From positions 124,001-188,000 of the forward strand of contig CATQHW010000004.1 of assembly GCA_958296075.1 (NCBI GenBank): a stretch of DNA of 64,000 nucleotides, written 5' to 3'. Positions 1-8,123 of this stretch are shown piece by piece. Below the pieces are notes generated by a model. That model worked only from the letters and a program-made list of their open reading frames with translations. It did not search any database and was not told where the DNA came from. This DNA is from an uncultured Spirochaetia bacterium (GTDB lineage: Bacteria > Spirochaetota > Spirochaetia > SZUA-6 > Bin103). The position numbers were made by a program, and so were the translations under genes. The stretch's first letter is position 1. Every line of letters starts with the position of its first letter.

Positions 1-1584
1 CTCAACCTGGTCGACACCCCGGGGCACGTCGATTTCACCTACGAGGTGTCGCGGGTGATCAGCGCCTGCGAAGGGGCGGTGCTGCTGGTCGACGCCACCC
101 AGGGGGTGGAGGCGCAGACCCTGGCCAATTACTACCTGGCGCTGGAGCACGACCTGGAAGTGATCCCCGTGATCAACAAGGTCGATCTGGCGGCTGCCGA
201 CATCGACCGGACCCGCGCGCAGATCGAACGAGACCTGGGGCTCGATGGCGAGGGGGCCGTGCTCGTATCGGCCAAAACCGGTCAGGGAGTCGAGCAGCTC
301 CTGGAGGCGATCGTCACCCGCATTCCAGCCCCGGACGGGGACCCGGAGGCGCCGCTGCAGGCGTTGGTCTTCGACTCCGCCTACGACCCCTACCGCGGCG
401 TGGTAGCGCACGTCCGCGTGGTGGCGGGACGGATCGCGCCGGACGCGCGCATACGCTTCTGGGCGGGCGACGAGGCCACCTATCGGGTGGAGGAGCTGGG
501 GCTGTTCGGGATCAAGCCGCAACCGGCCGCCGCCCTGAGCGCCGGCGAGGTCGGCTACCTGGTGGCCGGGATCAGATCGGTGGGTCAGGCGCGGGTGGGC
601 AACACCATCACGGGGGCGGAGCGCCCCTGCGGCGCGCCGCTGCCCGGCTTTCGGGAAGCGAAGCCCGTGGTTTTCGCGGCGATCTATCCGGTCGATGCCG
701 ATCAGTACGACGAGTTGGCCGCCGGCTTGGCGCGGTTGCAGCTCAACGACTCCACGCTCAGCTTCGCCAAGGAAGCGTCGGTGGCGCTCGGTTTCGGGTT
801 TCGCTGCGGGTTCCTGGGCCTGCTCCACCTGGAGGTGGTTCAGGAGCGCCTGGAGCGGGAGTTCGGGCTGGTGGTGGTCCTGACCGCTCCGTCGGTGGAA
901 TACCGGGTGCGGCTGCAGGACGGCTCGCAGCGCAGCGTGCACACGCCTGGCGAGTATCCCGACCCGGGCGCCATCGAGCAGGTGCAGGAGCCGTACGTCC
1001 GCGCCTCGATCATCACGCCGTCCGAGTACGTCGGCGCGGTGATCTCCACCTGCCTGGACCGGCGCGGCATCCAGCAATCGCTCAACTATCTGGACGAGAC
1101 GCGCATGGAGCTCCGCTTCGACCTGCCGCTGGCGGAGATCGTCACCGATTTCTACGATCGGCTGAAGTCGGTCACGCGCGGCTACGCGTCATTCGACTAC
1201 GAGGTGGCCGATTACCGCGACACGGACATCGTGCGCCTGGACCTGCTGCTCAACGGCCAGCCGGTCGACGCGCTGGCGCAACTGGTGTACCGCGGCTCGG
1301 CGGTGCGGCGCGCGCGCGACGTCTGCCGCAAGCTGCGCGATCAGATCCCGCGCCACCAGTTCAAGATCCCGATCCAGGGCGCGATCGGCGGTCAGATCAT
1401 CGCCCGCGAGACGATCAACGCCTATCGCAAGGACGTGACCGCCAAGCTGTACGGCGGCGACGTGACCCGCAAGCGCAAGCTCCTGGAGCGCCAGAAGGCC
1501 GGCAAGAAGCGGATGAAGGCGGTGGGAGCGGTGCAGATACCCAAGGACGCGTTCGTGGCCGTGCTGCGCGGCGCTGACGGGTAA
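1..1584 (+). CDS. lepA: Elongation factor 4 (LepA), 5'-truncated by the window edge
   Basis: This is a ribosomal back-translocase GTPase of the translation machinery in the cytoplasm. The reading frame is open from base 1 and begins within the GTPase domain at the G3 motif DTPGH (visible residues 5-9). The G4 motif NKVD (about 59-62) and an SAK G5 motif near residue 91 follow. The rest matches the EF4 layout: domain II, then EF-G-like domains III and V, then the basic C-terminal domain rich in Lys/Arg (GKKRMK near the end) that separates LepA from EF-G. About 527 residues are visible, so roughly 70-75 N-terminal residues with the P-loop lie outside the window. It is convergent with the minus-strand foldase gene, only 9 bases away. 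Confidence 0.95.
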   Translation, partial: LNLVDTPGHVDFTYEVSRVISACEGAVLLVDATQGVEAQTLANYYLALEHDLEVIPVINKVDLAAADIDRTRAQIERDLGLDGEGAVLVSAKTGQGVEQLLEAIVTRIPAPDGDPEAPLQALVFDSAYDPYRGVVAHVRVVAGRIAPDARIRFWAGDEATYRVEELGLFGIKPQPAAALSAGEVGYLVAGIRSVGQARVGNTITGAERPCGAPLPGFREAKPVVFAAIYPVDADQYDELAAGLARLQLNDSTLSFAKEASVALGFGFRCGFLGLLHLEVVQERLEREFGLVVVLTAPSVEYRVRLQDGSQRSVHTPGEYPDPGAIEQVQEPYVRASIITPSEYVGAVISTCLDRRGIQQSLNYLDETRMELRFDLPLAEIVTDFYDRLKSVTRGYASFDYEVADYRDTDIVRLDLLLNGQPVDALAQLVYRGSAVRRARDVCRKLRDQIPRHQFKIPIQGAIGGQIIARETINAYRKDVTAKLYGGDVTRKRKLLERQKAGKKRMKAVGAVQIPKDAFVAVLRGADG

Positions 1585-1593
1585 GCAGGGAGC

Positions 1594-3096
1594 CTATAGA
1601 CCGCCGTCGTTCGTGATGGCGGCGAACGCCTGACCGAAGTTGTCCTCCCACAGGCCGCTGTTGCCGATCCACTGCTCCAGGTCGGCGTTGAGCGCCTGGG
1701 CGGTGAACCACTCGAAGACGCTGCCGCCGGCAGCCGTCTGCAGGTCCTCCGGCGCGACCTGCCGCTCCTCTATCAGGCGCAGGACGAGCACCCGATCGGG
1801 CAGGCGGATCGGCGCCGACACGTCGCCGGTCCGTTGCAGGGCGAAGCCCTGCTGGAAGAACTCCTCGAAATCGGCGGCGCCGGCCAGCAGCGGCTGTTCG
1901 CCCGTGGCGGCTACCTGCCGCCACGAAGCCGCGTTCCGGAAGTTGATCGGAAACCACTCGGTAGCGTGCACGGTGAGGCCGTAATCGTCGGCCGCCGCCT
2001 GGAAGTCGTTCTGCGCCGCCGCCACGGCGAAGCGATCGCCCTGCGCCAGCAGGTAGTCCTCCACCCGGCCGCGCTCCTGCGCGATCAGGTACTCCCGCAC
2101 CGCCGCGACGGTATCTACGTCCGCGAAGTCCGGCTCGATGACGAGGCTGTTGGCGCGGTAGAGGTAGAAGACGTCAGCCAGACGGCTTTCGAGTACCTCG
2201 GAGACATCGCCCTCGGCAAGGGCGAATACCTGCTCGGCCGTCTGCCGATCGGTGAAGTCCCGGTTCAGGTCGTGGAAGTAGCGAAACCCGATGTCGCCGC
2301 CCTGATCGCGGAACTGGTCCTGCGAATGGGCGCGCGCCTGATCCTCGAACGTGGCGCTGCCGGACAAGATGCGCTCCCTGATCTGCGCGGCGGCGTCGGC
2401 CCCGCCCCGGAGCTCGATGCGGCTCAGGTCCATGCGGCGAAAGTCGGCCGCGTTGGCTTCCCCGTAGGCGACGACCTCCGCGTCGGGATAGGCGTCGTAG
2501 GTAAGGCTGACGAACTCGAAGCGGCGTTCGCGTCCGATCATCTCCTCGTAGAAGGCGACCTCGTCGCCGCTGCTGAGGCGATCGCGTGTCAGGTCGTCCA
2601 CGTACCGCTGGCGCATCATCAGCTCTCGCACGCGCTCCAGGTTTCCCTCACGCGTCGCCACCGGCATCGTCTCGAGGTCTTCGTAGGCAGCTACCGATTC
2701 GATGAAACTCTGGTCGACGCGCGGCTGCGACACGTGGACGCCGCCGGCCGCGGCCGCCTGCACCTGGGCGGCGTGCACCACCGCGTCGCGGTACGCTCGC
2801 TGCCAGACTTGGTAGAGCAGCACCCGCTGATCGATGTCTTCGGGCAACCGCGAGGACTGGTCGCGGTAGTGCCACTGGTACGCGGCGCCGAAGTAGTTGG
2901 TCGGGCTGAACGAAATCTCCCGGCCGTCGAAGGTGCCGAACACGGTAGTCGACTGCGTGCCGTCGAGCCCGGTCGGGGCCAGCGTACCGATCATCGACAC
3001 GCCGATGATGACCATCACCACGATGCTGAACCCGTAGAGCAGATACGACCGGTTCTTGCGTGCGTCTACGGACAGCGGGTTGCCGCCCCGCGCCAT
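1594..3096 (-). CDS. Membrane-anchored SurA/PpiD-like peptidyl-prolyl isomerase (foldase)
   Basis: This is probably a periplasmic folding factor for exported and outer-membrane proteins. The 500-residue product has a short basic N-terminus, one hydrophobic membrane segment at about residues 18-40 and no obvious cleavage site. A long SurA-N-like helical region follows, then a parvulin-like stretch around residues 215-300. That stretch includes GGDIGF, which resembles the GGDLGW of rotamase domains, and an FALAEGDVSEV segment typical of parvulins. Overall it is close to the PpiD/SurA_N_3 layout. The ATG at 3096 directly precedes the basic N-terminus. Whether the rotamase centre is active cannot be judged. 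It is transcribed away from the tRNA-Asp gene. Confidence 0.75.
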   Translation of the reverse strand: MARGGNPLSVDARKNRSYLLYGFSIVVMVIIGVSMIGTLAPTGLDGTQSTTVFGTFDGREISFSPTNYFGAAYQWHYRDQSSRLPEDIDQRVLLYQVWQRAYRDAVVHAAQVQAAAAGGVHVSQPRVDQSFIESVAAYEDLETMPVATREGNLERVRELMMRQRYVDDLTRDRLSSGDEVAFYEEMIGRERRFEFVSLTYDAYPDAEVVAYGEANAADFRRMDLSRIELRGGADAAAQIRERILSGSATFEDQARAHSQDQFRDQGGDIGFRYFHDLNRDFTDRQTAEQVFALAEGDVSEVLESRLADVFYLYRANSLVIEPDFADVDTVAAVREYLIAQERGRVEDYLLAQGDRFAVAAAQNDFQAAADDYGLTVHATEWFPINFRNAASWRQVAATGEQPLLAGAADFEEFFQQGFALQRTGDVSAPIRLPDRVLVLRLIEERQVAPEDLQTAAGGSVFEWFTAQALNADLEQWIGNSGLWEDNFGQAFAAITNDGGL

Positions 3097-3190
3097 GGAC
3101 GACGAAGGTAGTCACGCCGGTCCGCCGCTGTCAACGGCGCGGCGCGGGCGCACCTGCCCGCCGGCCGCCCGGCCCGCTGCCTGGGCGGCC

Positions 3191-3219
3191 TTGACAGACG
3201 CGCCGCGGTCATGGCATCT
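3191..3219 (+). promoter_or_regulatory. Sigma-70-type promoter of the tRNA-Asp/tRNA-Pro pair
   Basis: A perfect -35 box TTGACA (3191-3196) is followed by a 17-base spacer and a weaker -10 candidate GCATCT (3214-3219). The -10 box ends 16 bases before the mature 5' end of tRNA-Asp, the usual distance for a tRNA transcript with a short leader. Confidence 0.55.
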
Positions 3220-3235
3220 TCGGTTCTCTACCAGA

Positions 3236-3309
3236 GGGGGCGTGGCGAAGCTGGTTATCGCGCCGGCCTGTCAAGCCGGAGGCCGCGGGTTCAAGTCCCG
3301 TCGCTCCCG
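3236..3309 (+). tRNA. tRNA-Asp (GTC)
   Basis: The cloverleaf folds with a 7-bp acceptor stem (GGGGGCG with CGCTCCC, one G-T pair), a GTC anticodon in loop CTGTCAA, a standard TTCAAGT T-loop and discriminator G. The 3' CCA is not encoded. It lies 10 bases before tRNA-Pro, so the two are probably cotranscribed. Confidence 0.95.
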
Positions 3310-3319
3310 AAACAGAATG

Positions 3320-3392
3320 CGGGCTGTGGCGCAGTGGCTAGCGCGCTCGGTTCGGGACCGAGAGGTCGGGAGTTCAAATCTCCCCAGCCCGA
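3320..3392 (+). tRNA. tRNA-Pro (CGG)
   Basis: The acceptor stem CGGGCTG pairs fully with CAGCCCG. The anticodon loop TTCGGGA gives CGG, which reads CCG, a common codon in this GC-rich DNA. The discriminator is A and CCA is not encoded. It is the second gene of the Asp-Pro tRNA pair. Confidence 0.95.
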
Positions 3393-3503
3393 GTTGTGTA
3401 CGTGGCGCGGGGCGGCGCCGCGCGCCGCATCCCGCCGCTGCGGCGCGGGCGTACCCCGGAGGCGCTCAACCGCAGGTCGCGGGCAGCCGAAGATAGGGGA
3501 GTC

Positions 3504-4415
3504 GTGCTGCGAGCGCTTGCGTTGTTGTGGGTCTGCGTTGGCATCGTCGGCTGCGCCCACGGTCAGGACGGTTACTACACCATGCAGCGGGGCGATACGC
3601 TGTACAGCGTCTCCCGCCAGGTCGGCGTGCCGGTCGAGCAGATCGTTACCGCCAACGGCATCGACGACGTCACGGACGTCCCGATCGGAACGCGCCTCAG
3701 GGTGCCGGGAACGCAAGGCGGTCTGCGGCCGCTGGCGCCCGCAGTGACGGCGGCCGGCGGACTATCGGCAGCCGGCGGATTGACGGCGGTCAGCCCGGCG
3801 TCGCGGGTCAACGCCGTGTCGGTCAAATCCGTATCGCCCGCCAGCGCGGGGCCACGGCCGCTCGGTGGGCCGGCCGTTCCCGATACCTACCGGATGGTCA
3901 AGGGCGATACGGTCTACTCGATCGCCGCGCGGTTCAGCCTCGATCCCGGCGATCTGATGGAGCGTAACGACATCGACGATCCGAGCGATCTGCCGGCGGG
4001 GACCGTGCTGACCCTCGGCGGCGTAGCCCGGCGCACGGCGGCGGCCGCGGCGATGGCGTTGGACGCTGCGCTGCTGTGGCCTACTGATGGGGAGCCGCAG
4101 CCGCTCACCGGCAAGATCGACGGCGTGGCGATCCGCGGCGCTCCCGGGCAGCCGGTGCGGTCGGTCTCTTCCGGCACGGTGACCTGGTCCGGCCCGCACC
4201 GCGGCTTCGGGTACGTGGTGCTGGTGCGCAACGACCGCTACGTCTACGGGTATCTCAACAACCGGCAGGTGCAGGTCGAGGTGGGCGACCGGGTACAGGT
4301 CGGCTCGCCGATCGGCCAGCTCGGCGTCGACCCGCACGACAACACCGCCCAGCTCTACTTCGTGGTGCTCAAGGACGGACGCTACGTCGACCCGCGCTCG
4401 GCGCCGCGCGCATAA
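3504..4415 (+). CDS. NlpD/EnvC-like lipoprotein: two LysM repeats plus degenerate M23 (LytM) domain
   Basis: The GTG at 3504 was chosen because AGGGGA lies 4 bases upstream and translation from it gives a lipoprotein signal with lipobox GIVGC (Cys 17). Two peptidoglycan-binding LysM repeats follow, at about residues 24-67 (YYTMQRGDTLYSV) and 128-172 (YRMVKGDTVYSI), joined by an Ala/Ser/Val-rich linker. The C-terminal M23 fold (about 205-300) lacks the zinc ligands: the position of the usual H..D has VAIRG, and the HxH position has QLYF. The protein is therefore probably a non-catalytic activator of cell-wall amidases, as known for NlpD and EnvC, rather than an endopeptidase. It lies directly before aroB on the same strand. 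Confidence 0.85.
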   Translation: MLRALALLWVCVGIVGCAHGQDGYYTMQRGDTLYSVSRQVGVPVEQIVTANGIDDVTDVPIGTRLRVPGTQGGLRPLAPAVTAAGGLSAAGGLTAVSPASRVNAVSVKSVSPASAGPRPLGGPAVPDTYRMVKGDTVYSIAARFSLDPGDLMERNDIDDPSDLPAGTVLTLGGVARRTAAAAAMALDAALLWPTDGEPQPLTGKIDGVAIRGAPGQPVRSVSSGTVTWSGPHRGFGYVVLVRNDRYVYGYLNNRQVQVEVGDRVQVGSPIGQLGVDPHDNTAQLYFVVLKDGRYVDPRSAPRA

Positions 4416-4441
4416 TACGGCAGGGAGCGGCCCTGAGCGGC

Positions 4442-5500
4442 TTGGCGGGCGGCGCGGTTCCGGCCGATCTCGCGTTCCGGTTCGGATCGACCGCCTCCGC
4501 GGTGCGCTTCGTCCAGGCGCTGCGGCCGGCCGACGCGGGGCCGCCGGACAACGCGCTGCTGGTCTGCGACCGCCACACCGCGCCGCTGCTGCCGGCCGGG
4601 GCGCCGGCTCCCCTGGTCATCGAGGCGGAGGAGGCCGACAAGGACTGGCTTGCGGTCGCGCGCGTGATCGACGCCGCTCACCGGGCGGGACTCGATCGCG
4701 GCGCGCGCCTCACCGCGCTGGGCGGCGGCGTGCTGTGCGACGTGGTGGCGTTCGCGGCCTCGGTCTACCTGCGCGGCGTACGGTTGGTGCTGATCCCCAC
4801 CACCCTGGTCGCGATGGTCGATGCGGCGGTGGGCGGCAAGACCGGCATCGACTACGCAGGCCGCAAGAACCTGATCGGCTCGTTCTACCCGGCCGCGGAG
4901 GTGGTGATCTGGCCAGGGGCGCTCCGCAGCCTGCCGGCGCGGCAGCTCGCCGCCGGGATGGCGGAGGTGGTCAAGACCGCGCTGCTCGGCGATCTCGGTC
5001 TGGTGGAGGTGCTGGAACGGGACGGGGGCGCGGCCGTCACCGGCGACGCGGACGCCGCCTGCTCGGTGATCCGGCGGTGCCTGCAGGTGAAGGGCGGCAT
5101 CGTCGCGGCCGACCCGACCGAGCGCACCGGCCGGCGCGACGTACTCAACCTGGGCCATACCTTCGCGCACGCACTGGAGGCGGTGACCGGTTTCGGACCG
5201 TGGAACCATGGCGAGGCGGTGGCGTGGGGCATCGCCCGCGCGATGGACCTGGGGGCGCGTCTGGGAGATACCCCCGGCGAGCACCGAACGCGGGTGCTGG
5301 CGCTGCTCCGGTCGCTTCGGTTCCGGCTGCAGGCCGGCGCCGAGGCACCGCCGGAAGAGATGGTGGCGGCGATGGCGGCCGACAAGAAGCGTCGCGGCGG
5401 TCAGCTCCGGTTCGTGCTGCAGCGCGGCGTGGGCGACACCTTCGTGCGCGCGGTCGACCGCGCCGACGTCCTGGAGGTGCTCGCCGCGGCGGCCCGCTGA
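4442..5500 (+). CDS. aroB: 3-dehydroquinate synthase
   Basis: This is the second step of the shikimate pathway: DAHP to 3-dehydroquinate, dependent on NAD and a divalent metal. The 352-residue product shows the conserved ALGGGVLCD segment, IPTTLVAMVDAAVGGK, GRKNLIGSFY, an EVVK motif (about residue 176) and the metal-ligand region NLGHTFAHALE, with a second His in WNHGEAVAWG. The start is uncertain. TTG at 4442 is 14 bases from the AGGGAG at 4422-4427, while an in-frame CTG at 4433 sits 5 bases after it and may be the real start. It follows the LysM lipoprotein gene by 26 bases and converges with the helicase gene. Confidence 0.93.
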   Translation: MAGGAVPADLAFRFGSTASAVRFVQALRPADAGPPDNALLVCDRHTAPLLPAGAPAPLVIEAEEADKDWLAVARVIDAAHRAGLDRGARLTALGGGVLCDVVAFAASVYLRGVRLVLIPTTLVAMVDAAVGGKTGIDYAGRKNLIGSFYPAAEVVIWPGALRSLPARQLAAGMAEVVKTALLGDLGLVEVLERDGGAAVTGDADAACSVIRRCLQVKGGIVAADPTERTGRRDVLNLGHTFAHALEAVTGFGPWNHGEAVAWGIARAMDLGARLGDTPGEHRTRVLALLRSLRFRLQAGAEAPPEEMVAAMAADKKRRGGQLRFVLQRGVGDTFVRAVDRADVLEVLAAAAR

Positions 5501-5517
5501 TCGTGCCGGCCGCCGGC

Positions 5518-8037
5518 TTATCCTTCCGAGATGCCTGCCAGCAGCGCTCGCAAGCGGGGCTCGAGCGGTGGCGGACCGCCGGGCACCGCCTGCAGGCTGC
5601 CCAGCGTCTCCTCGACGGCGTGGCGCCAGCCGCGGCGCGGGTGCAGGCGGAAGCCGCCGGAGCCGTCGGCCGCCAGCGACAGGAAGCCGAGCCGGCGGCT
5701 GCCGGCGCCGCGCGGCACGACGCGCAGGGCAAGCTCGGCGGCGGCGAGCAGCGACGCGCGGTCGGCGTGCGCGTCGAACCGCCGCTCCGGCCAGGAGCGC
5801 AGCACCCCTTCGTCGAGGCGCAGGTGCGGCAGCGCTTGCAGGATGGTGGCCAGCGGCGCGCCGCGCAGCAGTTCGCCGCCGTCTTCGTCTTCGCGGATCA
5901 CGCCGCGCAGTTCGCCCAGGTCGCGCCGGTTCACGGCGGCCAGCTCCGCGCGCCGATCGCGTACCGCGTGCCACTGCAGGATCGCCACCCGCCGCGCGCC
6001 CTTGCCGGGCGACAGCGGCAGGCTCATGCCGGCGAGCTGCAGGCTGGCGGGGCCGGCGCGGACCCGGCCCCGTCCGTCCGTGCCGCGGCGGGCGGCTCGG
6101 CCCCGCCCCGGCCGCCCGCGCTCCTCCGGGAGCAGCTCGGCGGCCAGGCGCGGATCTATGCGGCCGAGCATCGCCGCGCGCAGCGGGGAGACCGACCGGG
6201 CGTAGAGCCGCGAGGTGCGCACGATTTCGCCGGCGACGATGAACCGAGCGTCTTCCCGGTACATCGACGACCCGGGGTGAACGTGGATCCGCTCGGCCGC
6301 CAGCGACCGGTACGCCCCGCGCCCGGTGTTGACGCACACCGACTGGATCAGTCCGCGCGCGACCGCGCACAGGTAGTCGTGCAGGGGACCGCCGCGTGAC
6401 ATCGGTACGCCCATGCCGGAGACGATCTGCGCGAGCTGCCGCTTGATGTTGACGACCTCGGCGAGCACCCGGACGTCCAGGAAGTGCCGCCCGCAGAATC
6501 CTTCGCGGTCCCCCGCCTGCTCGAAGGCGCGCAGCAGGTCCAGGCATCCCGCGAAGTCGCCAAGTCGGTGGTGGAACGCCTGGTGGGCGCTGCGCGCCTG
6601 CTCCTCCTCTCCCAACGGAAAGAGCAGCGGCGACGGCATGGACAGGAAGGCGGCGCCGGTGACCGCTTCTTCGATCACCGCCGGGTAGCGGTGGATCGCC
6701 TCCACGATGATGCGGGCCAGCCGCGGCAGGATCGGAAACCGCGCCATCTGCGCGCCGATTGCGGTCAGGCGGCGGCCGTCGTCGAGCGCGCCCAGCCAGC
6801 GCAGGGAGTCGACCGCCGCCCGGATGTGCGGCCGGCCGGGGGTGGAGATGAAGTCGAAGCCTTCGAAGTCGTCGATTCCCAGATCGGCCATGCGCAGCAC
6901 GACCTCGGTCAGGTCGGTCCGCAGTATCTCCTCCTCGGTGAACGCGGGCCGATCGTCGAACGACCGCCGGTCGTACAGCCGGTAGCAGACGCCGGGCCGC
7001 GTGCGTCCCGCGCGTCCCTTGCGCTGGTCGCAGGAGGCGCGGGAGATCGGCGTTTCGGTCAGGGAAGCCGTGAACGTATGCGGATCGTAGGCGTTGAGCT
7101 TGGCCCGCCCGGGATCGATGACCCAGACGATGCCGTCGATCGTTACGCTGGTCTCGGCGATGTTGGTGGCGACCACCACCTTGCGGCGGTCCGGGTAGCG
7201 TGCGAACACCCGCTGTTGCTCGTCGCCGCTCAGCCGGGCGAACAGCGGCAGCGGCTCAAGCGGCCGGTCGAGCGGCAACGACCGCAGGGCGGCGATGCAC
7301 TGGCGAATCTCGCGTTCGCCACTCAGAAAGATCAGCACGTCGCCCGGAATGCCGGTGCGGTCGATAGCGGCGACCACCTCCATGATCGCCGCCAAGGTCG
7401 CCTCCGCATCGTGCTCCGGGTGGACCGGCCGGTACCGGACCTCGACCGGAAAGGCGCCCGCTTCCACGCGCACGATCGGACAGCCGCCCAGGTAGGCGGA
7501 AAAGGCTTCGGCGTTGATCGTGGCCGACGACACCACCACCCGCAGATCGGCGCGGCGCTCACGCACCTGCTTGAGCAGCCCCAGCGTGAAGTCGATGTTG
7601 AGGCTGCGCTCGTGCGCCTCGTCGACCACTACCACCTGGTACTCTTGCAGATCGGCGTCGAGCTTGATCTCCTGCAACAGGATGCCGTCGGTCATGATCT
7701 TGATCGCGCAGGCGGGTGTGGTGGTGTCATCGAACCGCATCTTGTAGGCGGTCAGGGCGGCCGGCGCGCCGGCCGCCGTCATCTGCTGCTGCAGGTACCG
7801 GCAGACCGCGACGGCGGCGATGCGCCGCGGCTGCGTGATGCCGATGCGGGCCGTGCGGCCGTAGCCGTGCTCGTACAGCAGCCGCGGTATCTGCGTGGTC
7901 TTCCCGGAACCGGTGGGGCTCTCCACCACGACCGCGCCGTGCGAGTCGAGCGCATCCAGGATGCGGCGGCGGTGCCGGTACACCGGCATCTCCGTCCCGG
8001 CAGGCAGGTCGGTCGCAGGCGCGGGCACCGGCATCAC
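5518..8037 (-). CDS. DEAH-box helicase, HrpA/HrpB type
   Basis: This is a probable ATP-dependent RNA helicase. In the 839 residues are Walker A PTGSGKTT (about 41-48), QPRRIAA motif Ia, the Walker B DEAH box (about 138), the SAT motif, and a second RecA domain with TNIAETSVTIDG and the QRKGRAGRTRPG arginine-finger motif. HA2 and OB-fold regions follow. The length is close to HrpB (about 820), and the C-terminal part lacks the long HrpA extension, yet the core also fits HrpA, so no symbol is given. Start choice is open: ATG 8037 or the in-frame ATG 7989 (MPVYRHRRR). A perfect inverted repeat lies immediately upstream of the gene. Confidence 0.88.
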   Translation of the reverse strand: MMPVPAPATDLPAGTEMPVYRHRRRILDALDSHGAVVVESPTGSGKTTQIPRLLYEHGYGRTARIGITQPRRIAAVAVCRYLQQQMTAAGAPAALTAYKMRFDDTTTPACAIKIMTDGILLQEIKLDADLQEYQVVVVDEAHERSLNIDFTLGLLKQVRERRADLRVVVSSATINAEAFSAYLGGCPIVRVEAGAFPVEVRYRPVHPEHDAEATLAAIMEVVAAIDRTGIPGDVLIFLSGEREIRQCIAALRSLPLDRPLEPLPLFARLSGDEQQRVFARYPDRRKVVVATNIAETSVTIDGIVWVIDPGRAKLNAYDPHTFTASLTETPISRASCDQRKGRAGRTRPGVCYRLYDRRSFDDRPAFTEEEILRTDLTEVVLRMADLGIDDFEGFDFISTPGRPHIRAAVDSLRWLGALDDGRRLTAIGAQMARFPILPRLARIIVEAIHRYPAVIEEAVTGAAFLSMPSPLLFPLGEEEQARSAHQAFHHRLGDFAGCLDLLRAFEQAGDREGFCGRHFLDVRVLAEVVNIKRQLAQIVSGMGVPMSRGGPLHDYLCAVARGLIQSVCVNTGRGAYRSLAAERIHVHPGSSMYREDARFIVAGEIVRTSRLYARSVSPLRAAMLGRIDPRLAAELLPEERGRPGRGRAARRGTDGRGRVRAGPASLQLAGMSLPLSPGKGARRVAILQWHAVRDRRAELAAVNRRDLGELRGVIREDEDGGELLRGAPLATILQALPHLRLDEGVLRSWPERRFDAHADRASLLAAAELALRVVPRGAGSRRLGFLSLAADGSGGFRLHPRRGWRHAVEETLGSLQAVPGGPPPLEPRLRALLAGISEG

Positions 8038-8048
8038 CGGCGTCCGCC

Positions 8049-8099
8049 GGCCGGAGCGCAGCCGGGCGCTGCCGGCCGGCGCCCGGCTGCGCTCCGGCC
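8049..8099. repeat. Perfect 21-bp inverted repeat (hairpin) in a divergent intergenic region
   Basis: Bases 8049-8069 are the exact reverse complement of 8079-8099, with a 9-base loop (8070-8078) that is itself GC-palindromic. The repeat sits between the starts of the divergent helicase and pcnB-like genes, so neither gene needs a terminator here. There is no T-tract on either strand. It could be a REP-like element, an operator or a folded 5' leader. Confidence 0.85.
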
Positions 8100-8123
8100 C
8101 GCGAGCGGGTAGGATTGCCGCAG

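Noticed and set aside
1834-3111. 425-codon plus-strand open frame opposite the foldase gene
   Set aside because: It has no recognisable domain, and its composition is that of an antisense shadow. The minus-strand frame has a coherent membrane protein with SurA-like features.
4382-6547. 721-codon minus-strand open frame across aroB and the helicase gene
   Set aside because: It is antisense to aroB and in another frame of the helicase, Arg/Pro/Gly-rich and without motifs.
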